NCBI GenBank assembly: GCA_030631455.1
Contig: DAOVLC010000066.1
Span: 1 to 7,243 of the forward strand
Direction: 5' to 3'
Origin: Candidatus Zixiibacteriota bacterium
Lineage (GTDB): Bacteria; Zixibacteria; MSB-5A5; JAABVY01; JAHJOQ01
Length of the DNA: 7,243 nt
Below, one piece after another: positions 1-6,426 of the stretch. The notes under the pieces were generated by a model, which was not told the origin of the DNA, ran no database searches, and saw nothing but the letters and a program-made list of their open reading frames with translations. Position 1 is the first letter of the stretch, and each line of letters opens with the position of its first letter. The position numbers were made by a program, and so were the translations under genes.

Positions 1-953
1 ACTACAACAATGCTGCTGAGAATCTTCTTGAAATCAGCGACGGGCTTCTCGGTAAGACCGACGGAGAGCTGGTTACTGGCGACACAAGACCCGAAGTCTC
101 TGCAAAGCATACGCTGAGCACCGGCAAGGAGTTCTCTTCCGAAGAGAAGCTTGTCACATTGAAGTCCGGAAAGGAGATTCCGGTTGCCGTCTCAACTTCC
201 TTGATGAAGGACCAGTCCGGCACTGTGATTGGGGCGGTTGAGGTAATTCACGATTTGACGAAGATTAGAGCGCTCGAAGATCAGGTCTCTCGTGTCAAAG
301 CCCTTGCGGCGCTTGGCGAGATTGCTGCAACTATCGCTCACGAAGTCAGGAATCCTCTTGGTGGAATAGCAGGATTCGCTTCGCTACTCAAACGAGATCT
401 TCCTGAAGATCATACCGGCCAGAGACTGGCTGACAAGATTATCAAGGGAGTCGAGAATCTCAATGATTCGGTGACCAGACTGCTGATGTATGCGAAGGAT
501 ATTAACCTCTCACCGCGTGAAGTCGAATTGGACAATTTCCTTGCGGAGATTGTTACATATTTCAAGGCAGATATAAACCACAGCAGTGGCAAGTATCGGA
601 TAAAGACGAGGCTATCTCCGAAAGACCTGCAATGGCGGCTTGACCCGGAACAGTTTCGGCAGGCGGTCGTGAATCTCCTTCACAATGCAGTCCAGGCAAT
701 GCCCGAAGGGGGAGAGATAGAGCTGGTTGCAACCGGCGACGAGATGCTGAGAGTGGATGTAACAGACGAGGGGGAGGGGATAGACGACGGGTTTATGGAT
801 CGTATCTTCACGCCGTTTTTCACTACGAAGCAAGGTGGGACTGGACTCGGTCTCGCCACGGTCAAGAAGATCGTCGATGCCCACAGGGGGAAGATCGAAG
901 TCGAATCGATGACGGGCAGAGGAACGAAGTTCAAACTCTTCTTCCCAATGTAG
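1..953 (+). CDS. PAS domain sensor histidine kinase, NtrB/AtoS-like (5' end outside window)
   Basis: Sensor kinase of a two-component system. It should autophosphorylate on a histidine and pass the phosphate to the regulator encoded just downstream. The frame is open from base 3, so 316 C-terminal residues are visible and the true start lies to the left. Visible residues 1-88 look like the end of a PAS sensory domain (NAAENLLEIS, then GKEIPVAVSTS and GAVEVIHDLT). A HisKA dimerisation domain follows with H-box IAHEVRNPLGG; the phospho-acceptor His is visible residue 113 (bases 339-341). The HATPase_c domain has the N-box Asn at 228 (NLLHNAVQAM), DEGEGID at 255-261, the F-box FTPFFTTK and the G2 box GTGLGL near 280. 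There is no membrane segment in the visible part, so this portion is cytoplasmic; an upstream transmembrane sensor cannot be excluded. The stop is TAG at 951-953. The family call is firm, but the stimulus is unknown. Confidence 0.95.
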   Translation, partial: YNNAAENLLEISDGLLGKTDGELVTGDTRPEVSAKHTLSTGKEFSSEEKLVTLKSGKEIPVAVSTSLMKDQSGTVIGAVEVIHDLTKIRALEDQVSRVKALAALGEIAATIAHEVRNPLGGIAGFASLLKRDLPEDHTGQRLADKIIKGVENLNDSVTRLLMYAKDINLSPREVELDNFLAEIVTYFKADINHSSGKYRIKTRLSPKDLQWRLDPEQFRQAVVNLLHNAVQAMPEGGEIELVATGDEMLRVDVTDEGEGIDDGFMDRIFTPFFTTKQGGTGLGLATVKKIVDAHRGKIEVESMTGRGTKFKLFFPM

Positions 954-980
954 GCTGAATCGATGAGTAGCATTAAGTAC

Positions 981-985
981 AGGTG
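981..985 (+). promoter_or_regulatory. Ribosome binding site of the response regulator
   Basis: AGGTG lies 4 nt before the ATG at 990. The spacing is slightly short but usable, and it supports the ATG at 990 as the start. Confidence 0.55.
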
Positions 986-989
986 AACC

Positions 990-2375
990 ATGAACGAGAA
1001 GATTTTGGTTGTTGATGATGATCGGCTGGTGAGTGAATTTGTCGATGAAACGCTGACACGTTCCGGCTATGACGTCACCTCGGCCATGTCCGGAGAGGAT
1101 GCTCTCGGGTTTATCGAAATCGAGGATTTCGACCTGATCCTCTCTGACGTTCGCATGCCGAAGATGGACGGCATCGAACTTCTCAAGCAGATCAGACATG
1201 TCTCGCCTTCTACGATGGTGATTATGATAACGGCATACGGCACGGTCAAGAACGCGGTCGAGGCGATGAAGATCGGTGCCTTCGATTATGTGCTGAAGCC
1301 GTTCTCCCCTGACGAACTCGAATTGACCGTCAAGAAGGCGCTGAAATTCCAGGGTCTTCAGATCGAAAATGATCTTCTGAGAAACGAGGTCGGGCGAAAG
1401 TACAGTTTCGACAATATCGTCGGCAGGAATAAGACTCTGATGGATGTTTTCGATCTTGTGAAGGTTGCGGCGGACAGCAAGGCAACCATTCTGATTACGG
1501 GTGAATCGGGTACCGGCAAAGAACTTGTGGCGAAGGCGATCCATTATAACAGCCCCCGCAAGGGTAAAGCGTTCATCCGCGTAAATTGCGCGTCCCTGCC
1601 GGAGAACCTGATAGAGAGCGAGCTGTTTGGCCATGAGAAAGGTGCGTTCACCGGAGCAATCAAGCAGACCAAGGGGAGATTTGAGTTGGCCGACGGCGGA
1701 ACTTTGCTGCTCGATGAAATATCCGAGATGCCGTTCTCCCTTCAGGCGAAGCTCCTGCGCGTGCTTCAGGAATATGAATTTGAGCGTGTCGGCTCCGGAA
1801 CACCGATAAAAGTCGACGTGCGCCTGATTGCAACGACGAACCGGAATTTAAAAGCTGAGATCAGGGAAGGTAATTTCCGCGAAGATCTCTTTTATAGACT
1901 GAATGTCATTCAGATTGAGATTCCGCCGCTTAGGGCCAGAGTCGATGATATCCCCGCTCTCGCAACTCATTTCATCAAGAAGTACAATGATGAGAACGGA
2001 AGGTCTGTCGAGGGAATCAATGACAAAGTGCTGAATATTATGATGAAATATCATTGGCCCGGTAATGTCCGTGAGCTTGAAAATATAATTCAGAGGGGCG
2101 TGGTAACATGCAGATCCAAGCGTCTGACGAATGAGGATTTTCCCGGCTACCTTGCCTTGGGCGGAGTCGTAGATACCGGCGATGTACAGCTGCCTATGCC
2201 TGTATCTCTGTCAGAACTGGAGAAGTATGCGATCCTGGAGGCGTTGAAGTTTACCGGGGGCAACAGATCGAAGGCGGCTGACATACTCGGAATTACCTCT
2301 CGAACGCTGCGCAACAAGCTTGCCGAGTATGGCTTGAAACGGAAGGCGGTTACTGTCGAAGAGGATTTGGGTTGA
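990..2375 (+). CDS. Sigma-54-dependent response regulator, NtrC/AtoC/ZraR family
   Basis: A 461-residue transcriptional activator, full length for the family. Residues 1-118 form the receiver domain: acidic pocket VVDDD (9-11), phospho-acceptor Asp53 in LSDVRMP, Thr81 and Lys103 (LKP). Residues 143-366 are the sigma-54 AAA+ domain: Walker A GESGTGK (171-177), the sigma-54-contacting loop GAFTGA (218-223), Walker B LLLDE with Asp242/Glu243, sensor I ATTNRNL, arginine-finger region REDLFYRL (297-304) and sensor II WPGNVRELEN (356-365). Residues 407-450 are a Fis-type helix-turn-helix (GNRSKAADILGITSRTLRNK). It follows the kinase gene by 36 nt in the same direction, so the two are almost certainly co-transcribed and cognate. 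Phosphorylation should drive oligomerisation and ATP-dependent opening of sigma-54 promoters. No catalytic residue is missing. The regulated pathway cannot be read from the sequence. Confidence 0.97.
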   Translation: MNEKILVVDDDRLVSEFVDETLTRSGYDVTSAMSGEDALGFIEIEDFDLILSDVRMPKMDGIELLKQIRHVSPSTMVIMITAYGTVKNAVEAMKIGAFDYVLKPFSPDELELTVKKALKFQGLQIENDLLRNEVGRKYSFDNIVGRNKTLMDVFDLVKVAADSKATILITGESGTGKELVAKAIHYNSPRKGKAFIRVNCASLPENLIESELFGHEKGAFTGAIKQTKGRFELADGGTLLLDEISEMPFSLQAKLLRVLQEYEFERVGSGTPIKVDVRLIATTNRNLKAEIREGNFREDLFYRLNVIQIEIPPLRARVDDIPALATHFIKKYNDENGRSVEGINDKVLNIMMKYHWPGNVRELENIIQRGVVTCRSKRLTNEDFPGYLALGGVVDTGDVQLPMPVSLSELEKYAILEALKFTGGNRSKAADILGITSRTLRNKLAEYGLKRKAVTVEEDLG

Positions 2376-2400
2376 TTCTTGGCGATAGGTCGCTTATATT
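2372..2400 (+). promoter_or_regulatory. Probable sigma-70-type promoter for the methyltransferase gene
   Basis: A -35 box TTGATT (2372-2377) and a -10 box TATATT (2395-2400) are separated by exactly 17 nt. The -35 box overlaps the stop codon of the response regulator. Transcription would begin near 2407 and give a leader of about 70 nt before the methyltransferase. Predicted from consensus only. Confidence 0.55.
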
Positions 2401-2438
2401 GATAGCGCACTTCTGACTGAATCTGCATCATCGCTTTC

Positions 2439-2453
2439 TCTGACCAGGTCAGA
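2439..2453 (+). promoter_or_regulatory. 15-bp palindrome in the methyltransferase leader (possible operator)
   Basis: Perfect 7-bp arms, TCTGACC and GGTCAGA, flank one central A, about 30-45 nt after the predicted transcription start. A further TTCTGAC half-site lies at 2411-2417, in direct orientation to the left arm. A one-base loop makes an RNA hairpin of the full palindrome unlikely, so binding by a dimeric DNA-binding protein is the more natural reading. The regulator is unknown. Confidence 0.35.
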
Positions 2454-2467
2454 ACGAAACCTTTGAC

Positions 2468-2472
2468 GGAGG
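2468..2472 (+). promoter_or_regulatory. Ribosome binding site that fixes the methyltransferase start
   Basis: GGAGG lies 5 nt before the TTG at 2478. The other in-frame TTG at 2463 lies before this site and cannot use it, so the start at 2478 is preferred. Confidence 0.65.
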
Positions 2473-2477
2473 TTCTG

Positions 2478-3215
2478 TTGAAGAGAGATCGTGTCAGGAA
2501 TCTCTTGGACGAGATATGTCGGTCGCTGGCGGAGGAAGACAGAGTTTCTCTACTGGACAAGTCCCACTGTATCTGCGATATCGTGTCGCTTTTTCCGGAG
2601 AACGGGGAAGGCAAGACCGTTCTCGACGTTGGCATCGGCAGGGGATACAGGTCTATACCGCTTTCTTACATGAACTACCGCGTCTATGGTATCGAGTCAT
2701 CCTGGGAGACCATATACGCCTGGAAAGAGCGCTGCTACAGACCGTACGGCATAAAGGTCAAGGAATGCGACATTGCTTTCGAGGAGTTCCCGTTTCCGGA
2801 CGATCATTTTGACTGGGTGATCCTGTGCGGATCCTCGATAGAGAAGGAATGTTCACCGGTGCATGCGTTGTCCGAAATCAAGCGCATCAGCAAGCCGAAC
2901 GCGCTTTTAGTGCTGTACCTGCCAAATCTCCCGACACGGCAGGATCGGTCGCGGTCTGCATCAGGATGGTACACCTCTGGACCTTTCCGTCAGATACGTT
3001 TGGGTGATGAGACCGATTCGGAGATTAGCGGAAGTTACACAATGAAGGACATTGCTGATCTCGTCGAGGGATACGGTTTTAGAGTGATCCTCAAACTCTA
3101 TCGCAACGCTCATGCAGAGACTCGCTCGGCGGTTGCGGGCGGTCTTCAGAAGGTGGTTAGCTTCATGATCCCACGTTTCCGCGACACGGTGATTATGGTT
3201 TGCGAGAAGAAGTAG
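2478..3215 (+). CDS. Class I SAM-dependent methyltransferase (Methyltransf_11-like)
   Basis: A predicted cytoplasmic methyltransferase of 245 residues with a Rossmann-like fold. SAM-binding motif I is VLDVGIGRGYR (Asp50-Gly56), and the acidic residue after strand 2 is Glu73 (YRVYGIESS). The region ECDIAFEEFPFPDDHFDWVI (96-115) matches motifs II/III of UbiE/COQ5-type enzymes. It is followed by the helix ALSEIKRISKPNALLVLYLPN, usual in this superfamily. The C-terminal part is less conserved and gives no clue to the acceptor, which could be a lipid, a sugar or a small molecule. The start is TTG at 2478, chosen because of the well-spaced GGAGG; a start at 2463 would add five residues. Neighbours share the strand, but the gene has its own promoter-like sequence, so it is probably not part of the two-component operon. 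The fold call is strong and the substrate unknown. Confidence 0.88.
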   Translation: MKRDRVRNLLDEICRSLAEEDRVSLLDKSHCICDIVSLFPENGEGKTVLDVGIGRGYRSIPLSYMNYRVYGIESSWETIYAWKERCYRPYGIKVKECDIAFEEFPFPDDHFDWVILCGSSIEKECSPVHALSEIKRISKPNALLVLYLPNLPTRQDRSRSASGWYTSGPFRQIRLGDETDSEISGSYTMKDIADLVEGYGFRVILKLYRNAHAETRSAVAGGLQKVVSFMIPRFRDTVIMVCEKK

Positions 3216-3251
3216 CAGTTCTTCGGCACGTCACTCTGAGTCATTTTTCTC

Positions 3252-3279
3252 TTGAATGTAAGCAGAACCGGGGTATATT
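3252..3279 (+). promoter_or_regulatory. Probable sigma-70-type promoter for the small cysteine-rich gene
   Basis: A -35 box TTGAAT (3252-3257) and a -10 box TATATT (3274-3279) are separated by 16 nt. The -10 is followed by GAC, giving the same TATATTGA octamer seen in the methyltransferase promoter. Predicted start near 3286, about 35 nt before the ATG at 3320. Confidence 0.5.
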
Positions 3280-3291
3280 GACTAATGTAAG
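3255..3291 (+). repeat. Direct repeat AATGTAAG flanking the -10 box
   Basis: AATGTAAG occurs at 3255-3262 and 3284-3291, 29 nt apart. TTGAAT lies against both copies (3252-3257 and 3292-3297), on opposite sides. The copies bracket the -10 box and could be paired protein-binding sites, but short AT-rich repeats also arise by chance. Confidence 0.3.
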
Positions 3292-3319
3292 TTGAATTGC
3301 GGTTGAAGAGTGGTTCTCA

Positions 3320-3520
3320 ATGTTGGATGTTGTCAAACAATATCAGGATCAGACTCAGGAAGACTATCGGGAGCTGCCGTGCCGCGACTTCGATTTCGAC
3401 TGCTACGGATTCGATGGGATCGTTCCATTCGGGGACTACCGGAGATGCGAGGCCTACGCGCGTGAAAGAGGGCGGTGCATTTTCCTTTCTTGTGGATGCA
3501 ATCGATCAGAGTCCTGTTAG
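3320..3520 (+). CDS. Small cysteine-rich protein of unknown function (66 aa)
   Basis: I do not recognise this gene. It encodes 66 residues with seven cysteines at 21, 28, 43, 53, 58, 60 and 66. The N-terminal third is polar (QYQDQTQEDYRE), then comes an acidic aromatic stretch (CRDFDFDCYGFDG), then a basic C-terminal half with RGRC and SCGC. There is no signal peptide or membrane segment, so it should be cytoplasmic; the clustered cysteines suggest a metal site (inference). Reasons to think it is real: an ATG start, a promoter-like sequence about 40 nt upstream, many C/G third positions in the cysteine half, and no other gene in the gap. Against it: the ribosome site is weak (AAGAG about 10 nt upstream). 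Its stop overlaps the stop of the convergent GWxTD gene. Confidence 0.6.
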   Translation: MLDVVKQYQDQTQEDYRELPCRDFDFDCYGFDGIVPFGDYRRCEAYARERGRCIFLSCGCNRSESC

Positions 3521-4959
3521 TACTTGAGTAGGTCCCCCCGCTGTAGCCGCTGCTCCCATTCCGTGTCGAAACGCTCACCTCGCGCATCGGAGTGCGCCAG
3601 GCGAAAATCGCCAAAACCGGTTTGATCTTCGAAGATGAAGAACCTCGCGCCCTGTGTACCGAGGCTGAAGTAATTCCATTTCTGGAACGGTTCGGAATCC
3701 GGTGTCGACGGGTAATTCTCAATCTCATCAGGCTCGCCGTGGATGATGTAGATTCTGCCGCGATCCGTGTTCCATCCGTCATCCTTCCTGATCATGCTAA
3801 TCGAATAATGCTGGTTTACATACTCGAAACGGCGAAACAACTCAACTTTGAATTCATTTAGCCGCGTGCTCGGGTCGGGATCGTTCTGTCTCCAGAAGTC
3901 CTCGTAGAACCGCATCTTGCCTTCGAGGCTGAGGCTTTCCATGAGCCTCTTCTGATCTGTAGACAAGACCCATCTGAGGACGTTGTCGAGATGCTCGACG
4001 TCTTCTTTCGTAAACTCCTCTGCCGCCCTGCCGGGCATAATCTCGAATGTACCGGAGAGCAACTGGAAGGGCTTGTCGCTTACGGCCGACTCGCCCGTTT
4101 CGGAATCAGTCACTTCGAGACTAATTGTATAGCTGCCTTCAGGAAGGTCGTGAATGTCGAGAGCGGATGAAACAATCGCCGAATTCCCCGGCTTGAAGTG
4201 CCTGCGCTCTCCGAAGTGTGACACGATCCCGCCGTGCGTGTCGAGGATCTTGCACGCCAGCCGGAACTCCTTGTTTATTCCGATCCCGAAAGCGAGATTA
4301 TACACCTCGCCGTAGAAGTACATAATGCTGTCGCTGTTGACGAAAATTCGCGATGGGTTCGGAATTACCCGTCTACGGCTCTTGTCGATATCCCGGTACT
4401 GTGCTACATCCATATCGGTCGGCAGCAGGTTTATCCTGTAAGCGAGTTCGATGCCGGACATGGTGATCTCATTACTTCCGAATTCAGGAACAGATATCCT
4501 CATCCTGCGTTGACCAACCTTGCCAGTCATCTCGGATCCATCCGACTGCGATTCAGCGTCCTCGATTGTAAGTTCAGCGATGTAAGTGCCTGGTTTCAGG
4601 TACACCTCGATCTGATCGGTAATCCTTATGTTCTGCTTGCTGATCTCAGTCGGTGTTTTCACTATGGTCGCAATCTTCTTGTAAAGAGTGTCTACGGGAA
4701 CGCCGCTTTCCTCCGATATCTCGATCCAGATGTATGCGGTTGCCGTGTAGCCAGTATCTGAGTAAGCAAATGTCATCTCATGGCGCAGAAGCCCATAATA
4801 GAATTCCACAAGCGTCAGTTCTTTATCGGGAGGATAGTCGAAGCAGGCATAATCGAACCATGCCGCGATTCTCTCAGCCTGGGCATCGGCCCGTGATACC
4901 CCGATAGTCTGTACCATCAGCGCAGATAGCACAAGCAGGAGAATACCTATCCTTTTCAT
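3517..4959 (-). CDS. Exported GWxTD domain-containing protein (second of tandem pair)
   Basis: A 480-residue protein of unknown biochemical role, predicted to act in the envelope. It begins with a clear Sec signal peptide (MKRIGILLLVLSALMVQ, likely cleaved after Ala26 in ADA-QA). The middle is rich in beta-strand-like segments, including NPSRIFVNSDSIMYFYGEVY and a GSYTISLEVTD stretch typical of sandwich folds. The C-terminal GWxTD domain holds YEDFW (352-356) and the signature GWNTDRGRIYIIHGEPDEIE starting at Gly395. The gene ends with an acidic/basic tail, GDLLKY. I chose the ATG at 4959 because GGAGG stands 7 nt before it and the signal peptide starts there; a longer reading from 5004 would overlap the upstream gene and bury the signal peptide. 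It follows its paralogue by 19 nt, so the two are probably one transcript. The domain call is firm; the function is unknown. Confidence 0.92.
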   Translation of the reverse strand: MKRIGILLLVLSALMVQTIGVSRADAQAERIAAWFDYACFDYPPDKELTLVEFYYGLLRHEMTFAYSDTGYTATAYIWIEISEESGVPVDTLYKKIATIVKTPTEISKQNIRITDQIEVYLKPGTYIAELTIEDAESQSDGSEMTGKVGQRRMRISVPEFGSNEITMSGIELAYRINLLPTDMDVAQYRDIDKSRRRVIPNPSRIFVNSDSIMYFYGEVYNLAFGIGINKEFRLACKILDTHGGIVSHFGERRHFKPGNSAIVSSALDIHDLPEGSYTISLEVTDSETGESAVSDKPFQLLSGTFEIMPGRAAEEFTKEDVEHLDNVLRWVLSTDQKRLMESLSLEGKMRFYEDFWRQNDPDPSTRLNEFKVELFRRFEYVNQHYSISMIRKDDGWNTDRGRIYIIHGEPDEIENYPSTPDSEPFQKWNYFSLGTQGARFFIFEDQTGFGDFRLAHSDARGERFDTEWEQRLQRGDLLKY

Positions 4960-4966
4960 ACTTGAA

Positions 4967-4971
4967 CCTCC
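4967..4971 (-). promoter_or_regulatory. Ribosome binding site of the second GWxTD gene
   Basis: GGAGG on the minus strand lies 7 nt before the ATG at 4959. It decides between this start and the longer reading from 5004. Confidence 0.75.
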
Positions 4972-4978
4972 ATAACCA

Positions 4979-6328
4979 TTAATCGAAGTCCCCAAAGCCC
5001 TCATGCAACGATCCTCGTCGACCGTCGTACGGATATGTCAGGTGGTAGTCACCCGTCAAATGTGTATCTTCGAATACGAAGGTACGGGACAGCCCGTAGT
5101 AGTACCAGATCTGGTACGGGACGCTTTGCAATTCGAAAGGATATCTTTCTACATTATCCGGTTCTCCGAAGATTATATATATCCTCCCGCGATCTGTTCG
5201 CCATCCCCGTTGGTTGACAACCGAGAAGTTCTGGTTTGCGTGCCTCACCCGACTGTAATACAAGGCCCTTGTTTCATTTTCCGGTGTCTCAGCGTGCTTG
5301 TCGTGCACCTTCCAGAAATCCTCGAAAGCTGTCTCCCTCTCCACGAGACTGGCTTTCTTCAATTCTTTGAGTTTTTTCAACTCATCTCTTGAAGCAATGT
5401 ACTTCAGTTGCTCAACCGCAGTTTCGTAATCGTTCTTCACTAATGCTCTGAGCGACCATTCGACTTTGAATTCCGCTCTTCTCCCGGCCCATTTCTTCTT
5501 CTTGCGCTTATCCTTCAACTCGAATATTATCTCGTACTCATCAGGGACGAACTCCTCTATCGGGATCTCCTTAATCAGGCGAGTTACCGGTTTGTCAAGC
5601 GTCAAAGTGAACTCGTCTTTGTATACGGGCTTCGAACGACTGCCATTCACCCGATATTTGATGATGACCTCTTTCGGCTCCGGATCATCGTAGTAGAGCT
5701 CGGCATAGAAAGATGCTTTGTCCTGCTCGCCGCTAAACGAGCGGGAAACAATCGGAACTATTTTCTTCTCGCCTTTGTCGAATCCCGACTCACTGTCATC
5801 GGTATCCTGCACGGTCCTGACGAACTCGATATCAGACATATCGATCTTGTTTCTGAACAAGCTCTCCACGGACAGATCCCTTTCGAGCGAGGATACCTTG
5901 CCAGAGAGCTTGTCTATCAGCTTGCACACAATCTTGAATCGCCCTTGGGGTACTTCAAGCATTATCTGGTTGATCAGGTAGCTCGTGCTATTCCTGGTCT
6001 CCCTGTAGTTGTCGACCCAGTATTTCCTCTCCCTCGAATATCCGGTCACCTGGCTTTTGTCAGTTCCAAGGACGACCACGTTGATCTCGTAACTGCCGAC
6101 GAACCTGTCGTCCTGCTTGAAATACTGAAGCCCATCGTTGAATATCTTGTAATATATCTCAAGCGAGACCGCATCCTGGTTAATCTCCGAACGAAACGCA
6201 GCGAAATCAAAATCAAAACGTGGCTCGTCGATGCCGCGCTCCTCTATATAACCGGTTTGTCCTGCCAGAGGCGACAGCGCCCCCCAGACTAGAAATACCG
6301 ATAACCAGCAACTTCCGAGAAATCTCAT
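4979..6328 (-). CDS. Exported GWxTD domain-containing protein (first of tandem pair)
   Basis: A 449-residue paralogue of the next gene, also predicted to be exported (signal peptide MRFLGSCWLSVFLVWGALSPLAG, cleavage near residue 23). Shared landmarks, in order: an early FDFDFAAF/IYYKIF motif (FDYACF/FYYGLL in the partner), MSDIEFVRTV (MSGIELAYRI), VPIVSRSFSGEQDKASFYAELY, FEDFW at 335-339, and the signature GWRTDRGRIYIIFGEPDNVE from Gly375. The GWxTD domain is C-terminal, as in its partner. A strongly basic stretch, KDKRKKKKWAGRR (272-284), and a lysine-rich helix before the GWxTD domain are absent from the partner, whose matching region is acidic. The start at 6328 is preferred (GGGAG 9 nt upstream, signal peptide at once); a TTG at 6355 would add nine residues. 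It lies downstream of an ABC permease gene on the same strand. The reaction or ligand is unknown. Confidence 0.92.
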   Translation of the reverse strand: MRFLGSCWLSVFLVWGALSPLAGQTGYIEERGIDEPRFDFDFAAFRSEINQDAVSLEIYYKIFNDGLQYFKQDDRFVGSYEINVVVLGTDKSQVTGYSRERKYWVDNYRETRNSTSYLINQIMLEVPQGRFKIVCKLIDKLSGKVSSLERDLSVESLFRNKIDMSDIEFVRTVQDTDDSESGFDKGEKKIVPIVSRSFSGEQDKASFYAELYYDDPEPKEVIIKYRVNGSRSKPVYKDEFTLTLDKPVTRLIKEIPIEEFVPDEYEIIFELKDKRKKKKWAGRRAEFKVEWSLRALVKNDYETAVEQLKYIASRDELKKLKELKKASLVERETAFEDFWKVHDKHAETPENETRALYYSRVRHANQNFSVVNQRGWRTDRGRIYIIFGEPDNVERYPFELQSVPYQIWYYYGLSRTFVFEDTHLTGDYHLTYPYDGRRGSLHEGFGDFD

Positions 6329-6337
6329 CGTACTAAA

Positions 6338-6342
6338 CTCCC
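6338..6342 (-). promoter_or_regulatory. Ribosome binding site of the first GWxTD gene
   Basis: GGGAG on the minus strand lies 9 nt before the ATG at 6328 and supports that start over the TTG at 6355. Confidence 0.55.
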
Positions 6343-6384
6343 GTCTTGGGGCCAATTTGCACGCGGCTCCTAATTACCGTGACG

Positions 6385-6400
6385 TATTCCGACCGGAATA
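6385..6400 (-). promoter_or_regulatory. 16-bp palindrome in the leader of the GWxTD operon (possible operator)
   Basis: Perfect 7-bp arms TATTCCG and CGGAATA with a 2-nt centre, in the 141-nt gap between the permease stop and the first GWxTD start. It lies downstream of a weak promoter candidate, so it could be a binding site for a dimeric regulator or, in RNA, a short hairpin. There is no run of T after it on either strand that would make it an intrinsic terminator. Confidence 0.4.
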
Positions 6401-6426
6401 GTTCAAATTCTCGAAGCCTTTTGCGT

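Noticed and set aside
612..1634. A 340-codon open frame on the minus strand across the kinase and regulator genes
   Set aside because: It is fully antisense to conserved catalytic motifs of two certain genes, has no recognisable domain, and reflects the base composition of the coding strand.
2380..2394. Sigma-54-like TGGC ... CGCT sequence after the regulator
   Set aside because: The distance between the GG and GC elements is one base short of the strict spacing, and the -12 element is TCGC rather than TTGC.
3230..3248. Possible terminator (ACTCTGAGT followed by a run of T) after the methyltransferase
   Set aside because: The palindrome allows only a three-pair stem with a normal loop, too weak for an intrinsic terminator.
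3333..3782. A 149-codon minus-strand frame across the small cysteine-rich gene and the end of a GWxTD gene
   Set aside because: It is arginine/serine-rich low-complexity translation, out of frame with the certain GWxTD gene on the same strand.
4234..4761. A 175-codon plus-strand frame inside the second GWxTD gene
   Set aside because: It is antisense to a well-supported gene with a signal peptide and domain signature; no domain seen in it.
4960..5004. N-terminal extension of the second GWxTD protein (MRALGTSINGYGGSS)
   Set aside because: The extension would include the GGAGG ribosome site, overlap the upstream gene and hide a standard signal peptide.
6308..6328. Lipobox-like LGSC at residues 4-7 of the first GWxTD protein
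   Set aside because: The cysteine comes before the hydrophobic core of the signal peptide, so lipoprotein processing there is not plausible.
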